From RI-153 sp963721725 (GTDB lineage: Bacteria; Chloroflexota; Anaerolineae; Caldilineales; Caldilineaceae), in the NCBI GenBank assembly GCA_963721725.1, contig CAVRLX010000010.1, forward strand, positions 253,482 to 317,481: a stretch of DNA of 64,000 nt, in the 5' to 3' direction. The translations under genes were made by a program, and so were the position numbers. Numbering within the stretch: the stretch's first letter is position 1; each line of letters starts with the position of its first letter. The notes beneath the pieces were generated by a model. It did no database searches. It was given only the letters and a program-made list of their open reading frames with translations, and had not been told where the DNA came from. Below are positions 1-8,809 of the stretch, piece after piece.

Positions 1-1223
1 ATGGGCAAAGGCGGCAATATCCATGCCCTGGGTCTGCTCAGGATACTCATCGCGGATAAAACCTACCCACTCTTCCACCAAAGATGCCCGCGCCGGTTGC
101 AGAAAATTTGCCTTTGCCATGGCCCGCCCATAGTCTGCGCCGGTTAAAAACTGGAGCAGATCCCAGGCTGCCTCGGGGTGCGTCGTGCCGCGATAGATGC
201 CAAACCCGTCGGTGGTGGCAAGCGTCACACGGCGGCTGGGGCCAGCCGGAAAAGGAGCCACCCCCACCTGAAAGGGGGCGTTCGCCAGAATATCTTTGAG
301 CGCCCACGATCCATCTTCCACCATGCCGATCTGGCCGCTGGTAAAGGCATGGCGTGTTTCTCGGTTTTCTACATCTAAAAACGAGGCCATCACATGATCA
401 TCCCACATGCGGGCGCGGATCCATTCCAACGCAGCCAGTGCGGCGGTTTCGTCCATGCGGCAGCGTGTGGGATCGATGGGATCAATCAGATGACCGCCCC
501 AGCCGTTGACATGAATCTGAAGGCGCTCCCAGGAAATGTCCACCATGCTCCCCCACTGGTCGATCTCTCCGTCTCCGTCCAAATCTTTGGAGATCAGAAT
601 CATGGCATCCAGGTAATCATCGTGATTCCAATCGGCGTGTGGATAGGTCACCCCATATTGGTCAAAGAGATCGCGATTATAGTAGAGAGCCAGCCCGCCG
701 TGATATTTGGGCAGCCCGAATTGGTGGCCGTCGGCCAGGAAAAAAGCGCTGTATTGGGCGGGTGACCAATCATTGATGGTGGCGTTGTCCAGGTCCCGTT
801 CGACAAAAGGGCGTAGATCGAGGGTCTGCTCCTGTTGCGCCCAGGTGGGAAAGAAATCGCAACAGCCCTGAAAGACATCGGGCGCTGTGCCAGCCTGCAT
901 ATCGGCCAACATCACCTCGGCCACATTGTCGGGGTCTGACGTGTAAAAAACCTGGATGTCGGGGTGATTTTGGTGAAATTCGCCCAACATCTGCTGTGCC
1001 ATGACGGGAAACCAGTCGGTGCGCCAGTCCTGATAGACCAGTTGCACAGGCTCGCTGCTGATGCCTTCGCCTGCCGCGCTGCCCAGCGAGGCCGATGCAC
1101 AGCCCGAAAGCGCCGTTCCCGTCAGCACCACACCGCTCCATTGCAAAAAATTCAGCGCGAGACTGCTGCGCCGAAACGAGATTTCTGATTTTTTTTCAGG
1201 CTTCTCTCTCTATTTGGTTTCAT
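1..1223 (-). CDS. Extracellular sugar-binding lipoprotein of an ABC importer (3' end outside window)
   Basis: The minus strand reads as one uninterrupted frame from about 1210 to the window edge, so the C-terminus is missing. After a twin-arginine-like start (SFRRSSLALN) comes a hydrophobic stretch and a lipobox ending in Cys (TGTALSGC). The mature part has family-1 solute-binding features: a periplasmic fold beginning VQLVYQDW, and later GQIGMVEDGSWALKD, typical of sugar-binding proteins. It should be anchored outside the membrane and deliver a carbohydrate to a permease. No permease lies beside it in the window. The frame holds no ATG before the signal peptide; a good ATG (1221-1223) sits in the neighbouring frame and would join across a run of eight A (1189-1196) if one A were added. 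Confidence 0.8.
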
Positions 1224-1263
1224 CTTCCCCCGCCTATCCCTATTTCAACATCTAATATCTATT

Positions 1264-1337
1264 CAGGTCCAGGGTGCGACGCACTCGCTATACAATCTTT
1301 CACACCCATTCTACTGCTGGCGAGTGCGTCGTACCTG
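1264..1337 (-). repeat. Dispersed palindromic repeat, copy A
   Basis: A 74-bp inverted repeat in the divergent spacer between the binding protein and the sulfatase. The arms carry the core GTGCGACGCACTCGC and its complement around a ~32-bp loop. Compared with copies B, C and E the whole unit is in reverse orientation: the CTGGACCT-type outer flank lies on the left here. Confidence 0.85.
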
Positions 1338-1490
1338 TATAGGTATGCTCTGGTTTCTATCCCAGAACGGATGTCTATTTTGTAACCTTACGGCAAGGTA
1401 GTATAGCCGATTTCTAGAAAAAGTCACGTTCTGGTAGGATGGAAAGGCCTCATTGTCAGCTATCATCCACCGCTCCACACCCGCCCGGAG

Positions 1491-2918
1491 ATGACCATGC
1501 CACCCAACATTCTTTGGATCTGCACCGATCAACAGCGTTACGATACCATCGGCGCGCTGAACAATCCGCATGTTTCCACGCCCCACATTGACCAGCTTGT
1601 GCGCCAAGCGGTCGCCTTTACCCACGCCTATTGCCAAAGCCCGATTTGCACGCCCAGCCGCGCCAGTTTCCTCACGGGCATGTATCCCAGCCGCGTACAC
1701 CTCACCCGCAACGGCAACGAATCTGTGCCGGTTGAACATCCGCCACTGGTGACCAAGCTACTTTCGGATCGGGGCTACGACTGTGGTCTCATCGGCAAGC
1801 TGCACCTGTCCAGCGCCTATGGCCGCATCGAAGCGCGTACAGACGACGGCTACACCTTTTGGGAATATAGCCACGCCCCTCGCGACGACTGGCCCCACGG
1901 TCATGGGTACGCCGATTGGGTGCGCGCCCAGGGGCATAGCTTGGCGGAGTTGAGCAAAAGCCCCGAGGGTCTGCCTGCGGAGCTACACCAAACCACATGG
2001 TGTGCCGAAAAAGCCATTGAGTTTATACAGCAGTCCCACGTTGGCCCCTGGCTTGCCAGCGTCAACTTCTATGATCCGCACCCACCGTTTAACCCGCCCC
2101 AACAGTACAGGGAGATGTTCGATCCGGCGGCCATGCCCGGCCCGCGCTTCCGCGAGAGCGATCTGGCGCAACAACAGAAACTGGCCGCAGTGGATTTTCA
2201 GTCAAAAGTGCGCACGCCCGATCAACTGGACATCCACAACCGCTTTGGCCCCGAAGCCGGCCGACAGGATGCGCGCACGCTGCAAGCCGCCTATTACGCC
2301 ATGATCAAGCTGATTGATGACAACGTGGGGCGGATGTTGGCTGCGCTGGACGAGAGCGGCCAGCGCGAGAATACGCTGATCCTCTTTACCAGTGATCACG
2401 GCGAGATGTTGGGCGATCATGGCTTGATCGAAAAGGGCGCGCGCTTTTATGAGGGGCTGGTACGTGTGCCGCTGATCATTTCGTGGCCGGGCCACTTTAG
2501 CGCGGGCGTGGTCAGCGACGCGTTGGTGGAGCTAACCGATCTGGCCCCCACGCTGTTGGAGATTGCCGGGATGCGCGTGCCGGAATCCATGCAAGGGCGT
2601 TCATTGCTGCCCATCCTCCGCGGGGATGCGCCGCCCGATCATCATCGCGACTTTGTGCGCAGCGAGTATTTCGATGCCCTGGCCGAGCCAGATGGCACTT
2701 TCGCCACTATGTACCGGGATCGCCGCTACAAATTGGTGGTCTATCACGGTCACCGCCTGGGCGAACTCTACGACCTGCAGACCGATCCCGATGAATTTAA
2801 TAACTTGTGGGATAGCCCCGCCCATGTCGAGATCAAACTCGATCTGCTCTGGCGCAGTTTTGATGCGTCCATGTTCGGCGGGATCGATGTGGGGACGCGG
2901 CGCATGGGGCCGATGTAA
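1491..2918 (+). CDS. Sulfatase, arylsulfatase/choline-sulfatase-like
   Basis: A 475-residue type I sulfatase. The signature CTPSRASFLTG places the cysteine converted to formylglycine at about residue 53. The N-terminal metal site (NILWICTDQQR) and a second metal segment (FTSDHGEMLGDHG) are present. It would hydrolyse a sulfate ester, the substrate being unknown. There is no signal peptide, so it looks cytoplasmic. A GGAG at 1487-1490 touches the ATG at 1491 but sits six bases before the ATG at 1497, so the true start is probably 1497 (two residues shorter). It diverges from a sugar-binding protein, which suggests, but does not prove, use of sulfated sugars. The alkaline-phosphatase superfamily assignment is firm. 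Confidence 0.9.
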   Translation: MTMPPNILWICTDQQRYDTIGALNNPHVSTPHIDQLVRQAVAFTHAYCQSPICTPSRASFLTGMYPSRVHLTRNGNESVPVEHPPLVTKLLSDRGYDCGLIGKLHLSSAYGRIEARTDDGYTFWEYSHAPRDDWPHGHGYADWVRAQGHSLAELSKSPEGLPAELHQTTWCAEKAIEFIQQSHVGPWLASVNFYDPHPPFNPPQQYREMFDPAAMPGPRFRESDLAQQQKLAAVDFQSKVRTPDQLDIHNRFGPEAGRQDARTLQAAYYAMIKLIDDNVGRMLAALDESGQRENTLILFTSDHGEMLGDHGLIEKGARFYEGLVRVPLIISWPGHFSAGVVSDALVELTDLAPTLLEIAGMRVPESMQGRSLLPILRGDAPPDHHRDFVRSEYFDALAEPDGTFATMYRDRRYKLVVYHGHRLGELYDLQTDPDEFNNLWDSPAHVEIKLDLLWRSFDASMFGGIDVGTRRMGPM

Positions 2919-2934
2919 TCCATAGGTGACGATT

Positions 2935-3009
2935 CAGGTGCGACGCACTCGCCAAGAGTAGAACGGTTGTGAAACGCGCCTGTGGCGAGTGCGTCGCACC
3001 CTAGACCTG
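2935..3009 (+). repeat. Dispersed palindromic repeat, copy B
   Basis: A 75-bp inverted repeat just after the sulfatase stop: CAGGTGCGACGCACTCGCC, a ~33-bp loop, then the complementary arm and CTAGACCTG. In this copy the palindrome extends outward (gtgacgatt on the left against aatcgttac on the right). Confidence 0.88.
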
Positions 3010-3038
3010 AATCGTTACATCGATAGAACGGATGGAGC

Positions 3039-3080
3039 AAAAAAGGGTGGCTCTTCGGCAAAGAAGAGCCACCCTTTTTT
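3039..3080. terminator. Bidirectional intrinsic terminator
   Basis: A near-perfect stem AAGGGTGGCTCTTC / GAAGAGCCACCCTT with a short loop and T-runs on both strands. It sits between the convergent sulfatase and permease genes and can end both transcripts. Confidence 0.9.
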
Positions 3081-3108
3081 AATCAAGCCGAGCAGGAAAA
3101 GCAACGCC

Positions 3109-4959
3109 CTATCCCTTAACACTACCGGCTGTCAGGCCCGCCACCATGAAGCGCTGCCCCCACATGTAGAAGATCACCACGGGGATGGAGATGAGCAGCG
3201 AAGCGGCCATCAACATGCCCCAGGGGTAGATATCGCCAAAGATGGTTTGGGCCAGCCCCACAGGCAGCGTCATCAACTTGTCGCTGTTGATGAAGACAAA
3301 GGCAAACAAAAATTCCTTCCAGGCATTGGTGAAGGCAAAGAGTGTCACCGCCAACAGCGCCGGTGTGGTCAAGGGCAGCGTGACCAACAAGAAGGATTGC
3401 AGCCGGTTGGCTCCGTCCACCATGGCGGCTTCTTCTAGCTCCTCTGGAATCGAGCGGTAATAGCCCATGAGCAGCCAAGTGGCAAAGGGAACCATGCCGG
3501 TGGGATAGGTGAGAATCAGCGCCCAGCGTGTGTTGATCACGCCCAGGTCGGCCAAGATGCCATAGAGCGGGATGAACAGCAGCGCCCCCGGCAAGAGATA
3601 AGTGATCAACAGTGCCGTGGTCATGGTCTCGGCCCCGCGGAAGCGCAGGCGGGCCAGGGCATAGCCACCCAGGCTGGCAAAGACAACCGCCAGCACCGTA
3701 GTGGTAACGCTCACAATGACCGAATTCTGGAACCAGAGAAAGAAGGGTTCGCGGAAGAAGAGGCGATCAAATTGTTCGTTGGTCCACGGATTGGGCCAGA
3801 ACATGTCGGCGCGAGCGCCGATTTGGGCATTGCCCTTAAAGGCCGTGATCAAGATCCGATCGAAGGGGAAGAGGATAAAGACCAGCATCACCAGCAACGC
3901 CACCGAGCGGGCAATGGTGCCCAGCATTTCGTTGCGCTGTCTGCTGGGGCCGCCCAACGTACGCTTGGGCATCACCGCCGTCAACAGGCGAATAATCAAG
4001 AAGATTGGGAAGGAGACGACGGCTCCCACCAAGCCAAACAGCCAGCCAATGCCGCTGATCACGTTATCTTGCCAGGTGGGTTTTTCGTCGTCCAGGGCCA
4101 CGTCCCGGCGCATGAAGCGCGAGAGCAGCAAAATAAAGAAGACAAGCACAGGCAACAAGCTAAAGGCCACGGCTGTACCAGGGCCAAATTGCAGCGAGCT
4201 AATCGCCTTTTCATAGGCCAAAATCGAATAGACTTTGGTTACATTGCCGGGGCCGCCACCGGTGAGCAAAAAGATAGTCTCAAAGCCGTTAAATGTCCAC
4301 ACTGTAGAAAGCAGGGCCGCCACAGCGATGACATAGCGCAGACCGGGCAGGGTAATGTTGAGGAATTTCTCCCAGGCATTGGCCCCGTCGATCTCCGCCG
4401 CTTCATAGAGATCTTTGCCGATTGAACTGAGGCCAGCCAGAATGTTGACAGTGAAAAAGGGAATGCCCGCCCACACGTTGACGGCAATTACACTCATCAT
4501 GGCGAGCTTTGGATCCGAAAGCCACGCAATCGGTCTGTCGATCAGCCCGATATTCATTAAGAGCGGATTCAGCCCGCCAAACAGCGGATCATAGATCGAG
4601 CGCCAAGCCAATGCCTGGACCACAGACGGAATAATCCAGGGCAGCAGCACTAAGCCCGTCAGCAGATTACGCAATCGCTTTTGAGCATGTAACAAGAGCG
4701 CCGCGATCATGCCAAAGATCAGCTTGAATAAAATTGAGCCGGACGTAAAGATCACCGTTGCCCGCACGGCGTCCCAATAAAAGGGATCACTGTAGAGGCG
4801 CGCGTAGTTGTCGAACCAGACAAAGCGTGTCTCGCGTGCCAGCGTGCGGATGGTCATGCTGGTATAGCCCGCTTTGATAAAGGGCCAAGCGATGAGCACG
4901 GTCATGACGACAACGATGGGGGCAATAAAGACATAAGCGATTTTCCAGATCGCGCCCAA
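3109..4959 (-). CDS. Fused MalF-MalG-type carbohydrate ABC permease
   Basis: A single 616-residue chain holds two binding-protein-dependent permease domains. The first (about 1-285) has the EAA loop EAAEIDGANAWEKF; the second (about 355-616) has EAAMVDGANRLQSF. Between them lies a charged linker with two extra hydrophobic segments. Such permeases are normally two proteins, so this should form both halves of the channel. The given start is a TTG. The best ribosome site (AGGAG) instead precedes an ATG at 5032 (MAEQAAPLTT) in another frame, and the frame upstream of the TTG reads plausibly as protein (VTDLARDATFYAIGLG), so a one-base error near 5010 probably hides about 24 further N-terminal residues. 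It lies downstream of the binding-protein gene at 5155-6581. Confidence 0.9.
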   Translation of the reverse strand: MGAIWKIAYVFIAPIVVVMTVLIAWPFIKAGYTSMTIRTLARETRFVWFDNYARLYSDPFYWDAVRATVIFTSGSILFKLIFGMIAALLLHAQKRLRNLLTGLVLLPWIIPSVVQALAWRSIYDPLFGGLNPLLMNIGLIDRPIAWLSDPKLAMMSVIAVNVWAGIPFFTVNILAGLSSIGKDLYEAAEIDGANAWEKFLNITLPGLRYVIAVAALLSTVWTFNGFETIFLLTGGGPGNVTKVYSILAYEKAISSLQFGPGTAVAFSLLPVLVFFILLLSRFMRRDVALDDEKPTWQDNVISGIGWLFGLVGAVVSFPIFLIIRLLTAVMPKRTLGGPSRQRNEMLGTIARSVALLVMLVFILFPFDRILITAFKGNAQIGARADMFWPNPWTNEQFDRLFFREPFFLWFQNSVIVSVTTTVLAVVFASLGGYALARLRFRGAETMTTALLITYLLPGALLFIPLYGILADLGVINTRWALILTYPTGMVPFATWLLMGYYRSIPEELEEAAMVDGANRLQSFLLVTLPLTTPALLAVTLFAFTNAWKEFLFAFVFINSDKLMTLPVGLAQTIFGDIYPWGMLMAASLLISIPVVIFYMWGQRFMVAGLTAGSVKG

Positions 4960-5107
4960 GCCGATCGCGTAAAACGTCGCGTCGCGGGCGAGATCCGTAA
5001 CTCGTGGTGAGAGGGGCTGCTTGTTCTGCCATGGTATCTCCTGGGAGAGTCAATCTACAGTAACATCAACCTAAACTCAACTGGGTTGTGTCACTTTAAT
5101 TCACAAC

Positions 5108-5141
5108 AAGAGGACCCAATCGTGCGATTGGGTCCTCTTTT
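5108..5141. terminator. Hairpin between binding-protein and permease genes
   Basis: Perfect stem AAGAGGACCCAATCG / CGATTGGGTCCTCTT with a two-base loop. On the minus strand, the direction of the operon, the U-tract is weak, so it may act as a partial terminator or 3' stabiliser that keeps binding-protein levels above those of the permease. Confidence 0.8.
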
Positions 5142-5154
5142 ACTAACAACAAAC

Positions 5155-6581
5155 TTAGCTAAACGCCACGCCCATTTCTTCACCGATTTGGACCATGCGA
5201 TCTTGTGCCTGCGCCACAGCATCTTCCGGGCTGACACCCTGCGTAATCGTCTGGGCCATCATGTCGTTGAGGACAGATTGGGCTTGATGGCATCGAAGTA
5301 GGGGCTGGGACTGGCGGGCCAGGAGATGCCGGGGTGCTTACCCTGGGTCTGCTCGCCCATACGCGCCAGATGTTTCGTCGGCTTCAAAGCGATGCAACCA
5401 CTTCGTCCATTTCATAGTAGCGGTCGTAGGCAGGCAGGAAGAGACCGGCCGACACCAACGAAATGGGCAGGAAGACAGCGGGATCCAGTAGACAGAGTGA
5501 CAATGCTTTTGCTCCCTCTAGGTTTTGGGCCCCACGTGGGATCTGCAACTGTCCGTTGCCACCGCCGCCGATCAGTTTTCACCAGTGGGCCAATCGGTGT
5601 CTTCAGCACCACCGTATCCTCAAAGACGGGGTTGCCGTCGGCTTTGGCTTTGGCATAGACACTGGCCGCGTTGCCCGTATAGCCGATGTTGCCAGCCAAG
5701 TAGGCTTCGTTGTTGCTGGAATCGGTCCAGCTCATAATGCCAGGCGGCAGGGCCGGGGCATAGGTGGGAGAGGTGAAAAGCTCGGTCAGCCATTCCACCG
5801 CGGCCACGGTTTCTGGCGAATTGAAGGTGAGTTGGGTCATCTCTGCGTTGGTGATCTGACCGCCCCAGTTCTGAATAATATCCAGCACTGTGCCGTGGCC
5901 GTCACCGCCGCGGTTGACCGTGCGTCCCCAACCATAGAACTCATTGGCCGGATCGGAGATTGCCAGTGCCGCTTCGCGGATCTGGTCATAGGTTTCCAGA
6001 TCAGCCAGTGGGTCAATGCCGATCGCTTCAAAAGCGCTGCGGCGGGCGAATTGTCCACCACCACCGTTAATGTAGGGGATGCCGTACCATTCGCCATCAA
6101 TCTGGTTGTTCAAGATGTGGCCGTACGAAGGATCGCCGTACATCTCTATGGCCTGGGCTACTGTATCCGAAACAGGTTCCAGGGCGTCAAAGGCGTAGAG
6201 TTGCTGCACCAAACGCACATGATAGACCAGATCTGGCGGGTTGCCCGCTTCGACCTGCGCCAGCAGTTTGGGCACAAAGTCTTCGTTGGCTTCGGCAGCC
6301 ACGGTGGAGGTCTCCACTTCTACATTATTTTCGGTGGCCCAATTTTGTACAGCTTGGGCAAACAGATCTTCCATCTCCTTGAAATACTCGCGGCGATGGT
6401 TCACGACCAGGGTGGTGGGGGCAGCAGCCGGAGCGGCTACCTCACCCGAAGAGGCGGCTGGCGCTGCACCAGGGGACGCCACAGGCGCACAAGCGGCCAA
6501 CACGGCGACGCCGGCTGTGCTCCCCATTAAGCGCAGCATTTGCCGCCGAGATAACCCACGATTTGTATCTCTCTCTTGCAT
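5155..6581 (-). pseudogene. Sugar-binding lipoprotein, C-terminus frameshifted
   Basis: The N-terminus (ATG 6581, with AGGA seven bases upstream) has a twin-arginine-like SRRQMLRLMG and a lipobox AVLAAC, followed by an Ala/Pro linker and a family-1 solute-binding domain (PKLLAQVEAGNPPDLVYH; GEWYGIPY). It reads cleanly for about 340 residues to TPIGPLVKT. After that the recognisable sequence jumps frame several times: IGGGGNGQLQIPRG near 5570, a shift after YYEMDEVVAS near 5387, another near 5355, and a last one near 5278 leading to QDRMVQIGEEMGVAFS and a stop at 5155. The shifted pieces are in the right order and together complete the family's usual length. Base errors therefore look likelier than old decay. 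It pairs with the fused permease downstream. Confidence 0.8.
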
Positions 6582-6812
6582 CTTTGGTTCCTTTCTAAAA
6601 TTGTCCAATGGTGAAAACAAGATAGCTCTAGGAGCTGATGGGTCAGTCCAGACCAGGGAGGGGTCCACTTTTCTGGCCGACAATATCCACATAGGCTACA
6701 GTTCGGACTTTTCCGGGCCAGTAAAAGCATAAGAATGCAACTGGGTGTCGTACTGGTGGGTTGGACAAGTCCTGAGAGTGTTACGGCTTCGTCAGCCGCA
6801 AGGGGCGATTAC

Positions 6813-6840
6813 AGTGTAGCACATGTTATGCGTATCTCAA
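6813..6840 (-). promoter_or_regulatory. Putative promoter of the sugar-transport operon
   Basis: TTGAGA (6835-6840), a 16-bp spacer and TACACT (6813-6818) preceded by TGC. It lies about 230 bp upstream of the binding-protein start. Confidence 0.5.
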
Positions 6841-6845
6841 AAACC

Positions 6846-6950
6846 TCTAAAAATCATGCTTATACAGGTGCGACGCACTCGCCAGGGCTAGAGTAGTTGA
6901 AAAGCTTGTTGGCGAGTGCGTCGCACCCTAGACCTGTCTAAAAATCATGC
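6846..6950 (+). repeat. Palindromic repeat copy C with 14-bp flanking direct repeats
   Basis: The 72-bp palindrome (6865-6936; CAGGTGCGACGCACTCGCC ... GACCTG) is bracketed by two exact copies of TCTAAAAATCATGC, at 6846-6859 and 6937-6950. The right copy abuts the element; five bases separate the left one. This is what a target-site duplication left by insertion would look like. Confidence 0.85.
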
Positions 6951-6997
6951 CCGTGTCCCGCTGTGTTCAAGAGGAGCAGGACTTACGCAGTTGCCCC

Positions 6998-7030
6998 AGA
7001 AGTTGAACTTTTCTGAAAAGTTCAACTTCT
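6998..7030. terminator. Perfect hairpin downstream of the aldolase-like gene
   Basis: A 15-bp perfect stem, AGAAGTTGAACTTTT / AAAAGTTCAACTTCT, with a 3-base loop. It is placed to end transcription of the minus-strand gene at 7096-7911, although no long U-tract follows. Confidence 0.65.
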
Positions 7031-7095
7031 CCTATTCTATTGCAACTGCTTGGTGCGTAGGTCTTGAGGAGCATATCGCTAGTCCTGAATTTACT

Positions 7096-7911
7096 TTAGG
7101 CTGCACTGCGGGCTTGGAGCCATGTCTGAAAATCGGCTTCAATGGCCTCGCTCCAGGTGCGATCAATTTCACCGGGCGTGTACTTGCCATTCGCCAGGCA
7201 GAGTTTGCCAAACTCATCGCGCACGCGGATATCTTCCGAGCGCTCCACCACCTCTTGGATCAGGTGCGGCGGGATGAAAATAATGCCGGTGGCCGTGCCC
7301 AGCACAGCATCGCCCGGCATTACCGTGGCGTCGCCAATGCGCACGGGCGTGTTCACAGCCGCCAGTGTCACATCTTTAATCGCCGTCGGATCCATGCCAC
7401 GATGGAAGAAATTTACATCGGTGAGTTCGCGGATGCCCTGAAAATCGCGAATGCCGCCGTGGATCACCGCACCGGCGCGGGTGCGCGTGCGCACCGACGT
7501 CGAAAGGTTGTCACCCACAAATGTGCCATATTTAATCTTGCCAAAGAGATCGACCACAAGCACATCACCCATTTGCAATTCATCGATGACCCATGAGTTC
7601 TGCCCACCGATGCGCCCCTCGGCTTTGCCCTGCGCCTCCACCACGGCTTGCAGATCCGGGCGAGCGGGAACCATGAGGCAAGGCAGAGCGCGCCCCACGA
7701 GGACTTGATCGGGGTGGGTCTGCATCCAGTTGCCTTCAAACTGGTCGTTATAGCCATGTTTACGCATCGTGCCCCAGGCTTCTTCCGTGGTGACCAGTTT
7801 CAGCCGTTCAATCAGATCGTCGGGGATGCGCGGGCGGCCATCGGCATAGCGATCAAAGGGGTTTTCAGGCGTGAGCGCGATCACATCTTCGGGACGAGGA
7901 AAAATCTTCAT
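7096..7911 (-). CDS. RraA-like family protein (HMG/CHA aldolase-type)
   Basis: A 271-residue member of the RraA / 4-carboxy-4-hydroxy-2-oxoadipate aldolase fold. Diagnostic parts are the central MGDVLVVDLFG, the active-site glycine loop VGDNLSTSVRTRTRAGAVI, and HGGIRDFQGIREL, whose Arg-Asp pair binds metal and substrate in the aldolases. The N-terminal ~70 residues (PRIPDDLIERLKLVTTEEAW) resemble the longer bacterial versions found near sugar-acid pathways rather than the short RNase E inhibitor. It probably cleaves or decarboxylates a 2-oxo acid in the cytoplasm. The neighbouring sugar importer makes a sugar-acid role reasonable, but the substrate cannot be told. Confidence 0.8.
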   Translation of the reverse strand: MKIFPRPEDVIALTPENPFDRYADGRPRIPDDLIERLKLVTTEEAWGTMRKHGYNDQFEGNWMQTHPDQVLVGRALPCLMVPARPDLQAVVEAQGKAEGRIGGQNSWVIDELQMGDVLVVDLFGKIKYGTFVGDNLSTSVRTRTRAGAVIHGGIRDFQGIRELTDVNFFHRGMDPTAIKDVTLAAVNTPVRIGDATVMPGDAVLGTATGIIFIPPHLIQEVVERSEDIRVRDEFGKLCLANGKYTPGEIDRTWSEAIEADFQTWLQARSAA

Positions 7912-8006
7912 GCAGTTGGTTCCTTTCAGGGAAAAATTATGTGGATGACGACAGTGTACCCGAACGGTATGTGAAGGGCAACTCTTTATCGGTTTTCTAC
8001 CCCCTC

Positions 8007-8015
8007 TGCTATACT
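8007..8015 (+). promoter_or_regulatory. Extended -10 element
   Basis: TGC followed by TATACT at 8010-8015, 43 bp before the start at 8058. No good -35 is visible. The same TGC-TATA(C/A)T form recurs at several promoters in this window. Confidence 0.45.
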
Positions 8016-8057
8016 CCGGTCATTCGCCATTCACCATTCACACTTCATCCTTCCTTT

Positions 8058-8480
8058 ATGGCCTACACATTCACCGATCATTACCGGGCAGTACGCACTG
8101 TCCTGCGCATGGATGGCCTGCTTGTGGGCGTCGGTTTGGGCACGCTCTTGCTCATCTATCCCACACAGTGGTTTGCTGCGCTCGGGTTTGCCGTAGACGG
8201 GGCCACGTGGGCGATCCGGATGGGCGGCGGTGGGTTAGTGGGGCTGGGCGTGGGGTTGATCATGGCATCGAGCGAGCGCGAATTGCGCATTGGTTCGCTA
8301 ATGGCGGCCATTGTGGGCAATGGCGCCATGGCTGGCGCCATTCTAGTCTCCTATCTGCGTAGCGATCTGGCCGACTTGACAGCCTGGGGACAGGCACTGC
8401 TGCTGATTTTTTTTGTGATCTGTCTGCTCTCCACCGTCTTGCCCATCCCCTATGTACGCGGTATTCAGCGCCTTGAGTAA
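8058..8480 (+). CDS. Small four-helix membrane protein, unknown function
   Basis: A 140-residue protein starting MAYTFTDHYRAVRTVLRMDG. Four hydrophobic segments are visible, at about 18-38, 50-70, 80-100 and 112-132, with short polar links (SSERELR; RSDLADLT). I do not recognise a family. A longer in-frame start at 7941 exists, but an extended -10 at 8007-8015 lies inside that stretch, so 8058 fits better. It is monocistronic, followed by palindromic repeat copy D. Confidence 0.7.
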   Translation: MAYTFTDHYRAVRTVLRMDGLLVGVGLGTLLLIYPTQWFAALGFAVDGATWAIRMGGGGLVGLGVGLIMASSERELRIGSLMAAIVGNGAMAGAILVSYLRSDLADLTAWGQALLLIFFVICLLSTVLPIPYVRGIQRLE

Positions 8481-8493
8481 ATTTGTAACTATA

Positions 8494-8566
8494 CGGGTGC
8501 GACGCACTCACCACACAATTTTTCGCAACCAATCTGCACTTGGCGAGTGCGTCGCACCCTAGACTT
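8494..8566 (+). repeat. Dispersed palindromic repeat, copy D (loop inverted)
   Basis: Outer flanks match copies B and C in forward orientation (GGGTGCGACGCACTC on the left; GTGCGTCGCACCCTAGAC on the right). The loop, however, matches theirs only as reverse complement (here CACAATTTTTCGCAACC against GGTTGCGAAAAATTGTG). The stem-flanked loop has been flipped. Confidence 0.8.
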
Positions 8567-8677
8567 CAATATCTACAATTTGTTCATGGATGACCATAGA
8601 TTGGAACGAGAATCACTGTAGGATTTGTGCGTCTGGCGCTAAAATACAGCCATTCTTCCTCCTCCTTTGTGTGTGGG

Positions 8678-8710
8678 GAACGGCGAGCCGGAATCTCTGG
8701 CTCGCCGTTC
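8678..8710. terminator. GC-rich hairpin
   Basis: GAACGGCGAGCC / GGCTCGCCGTTC around a 9-base loop, in the 330-bp spacer before the gene at 8810. Probably ends the upstream transcript; the T-tract is short. Confidence 0.6.
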
Positions 8711-8809
8711 TCATTGGTGGGCCTCCTGCATTTCGAGTGCATTTCCCATCTGTGCTAAAATCTTCTCGACACCCACTATTCATCAACATCTTAGCCGAAA
8801 GAATGCCCA

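Larger units (their letters stand above)
6582..7095. other. 514-bp intergenic region between two minus-strand units
   Basis: Contains the promoter at 6813-6840, palindromic repeat copy C with its flanking 14-bp direct repeats, and the hairpin at 6998-7030. No coding sequence is supported here. Confidence 0.7.

Noticed and set aside
5463..6530. 355-codon plus-strand frame
   Set aside because: Antisense to the sugar-binding protein, whose signal peptide and fold are clear; no ribosome site or motif supports the plus frame.
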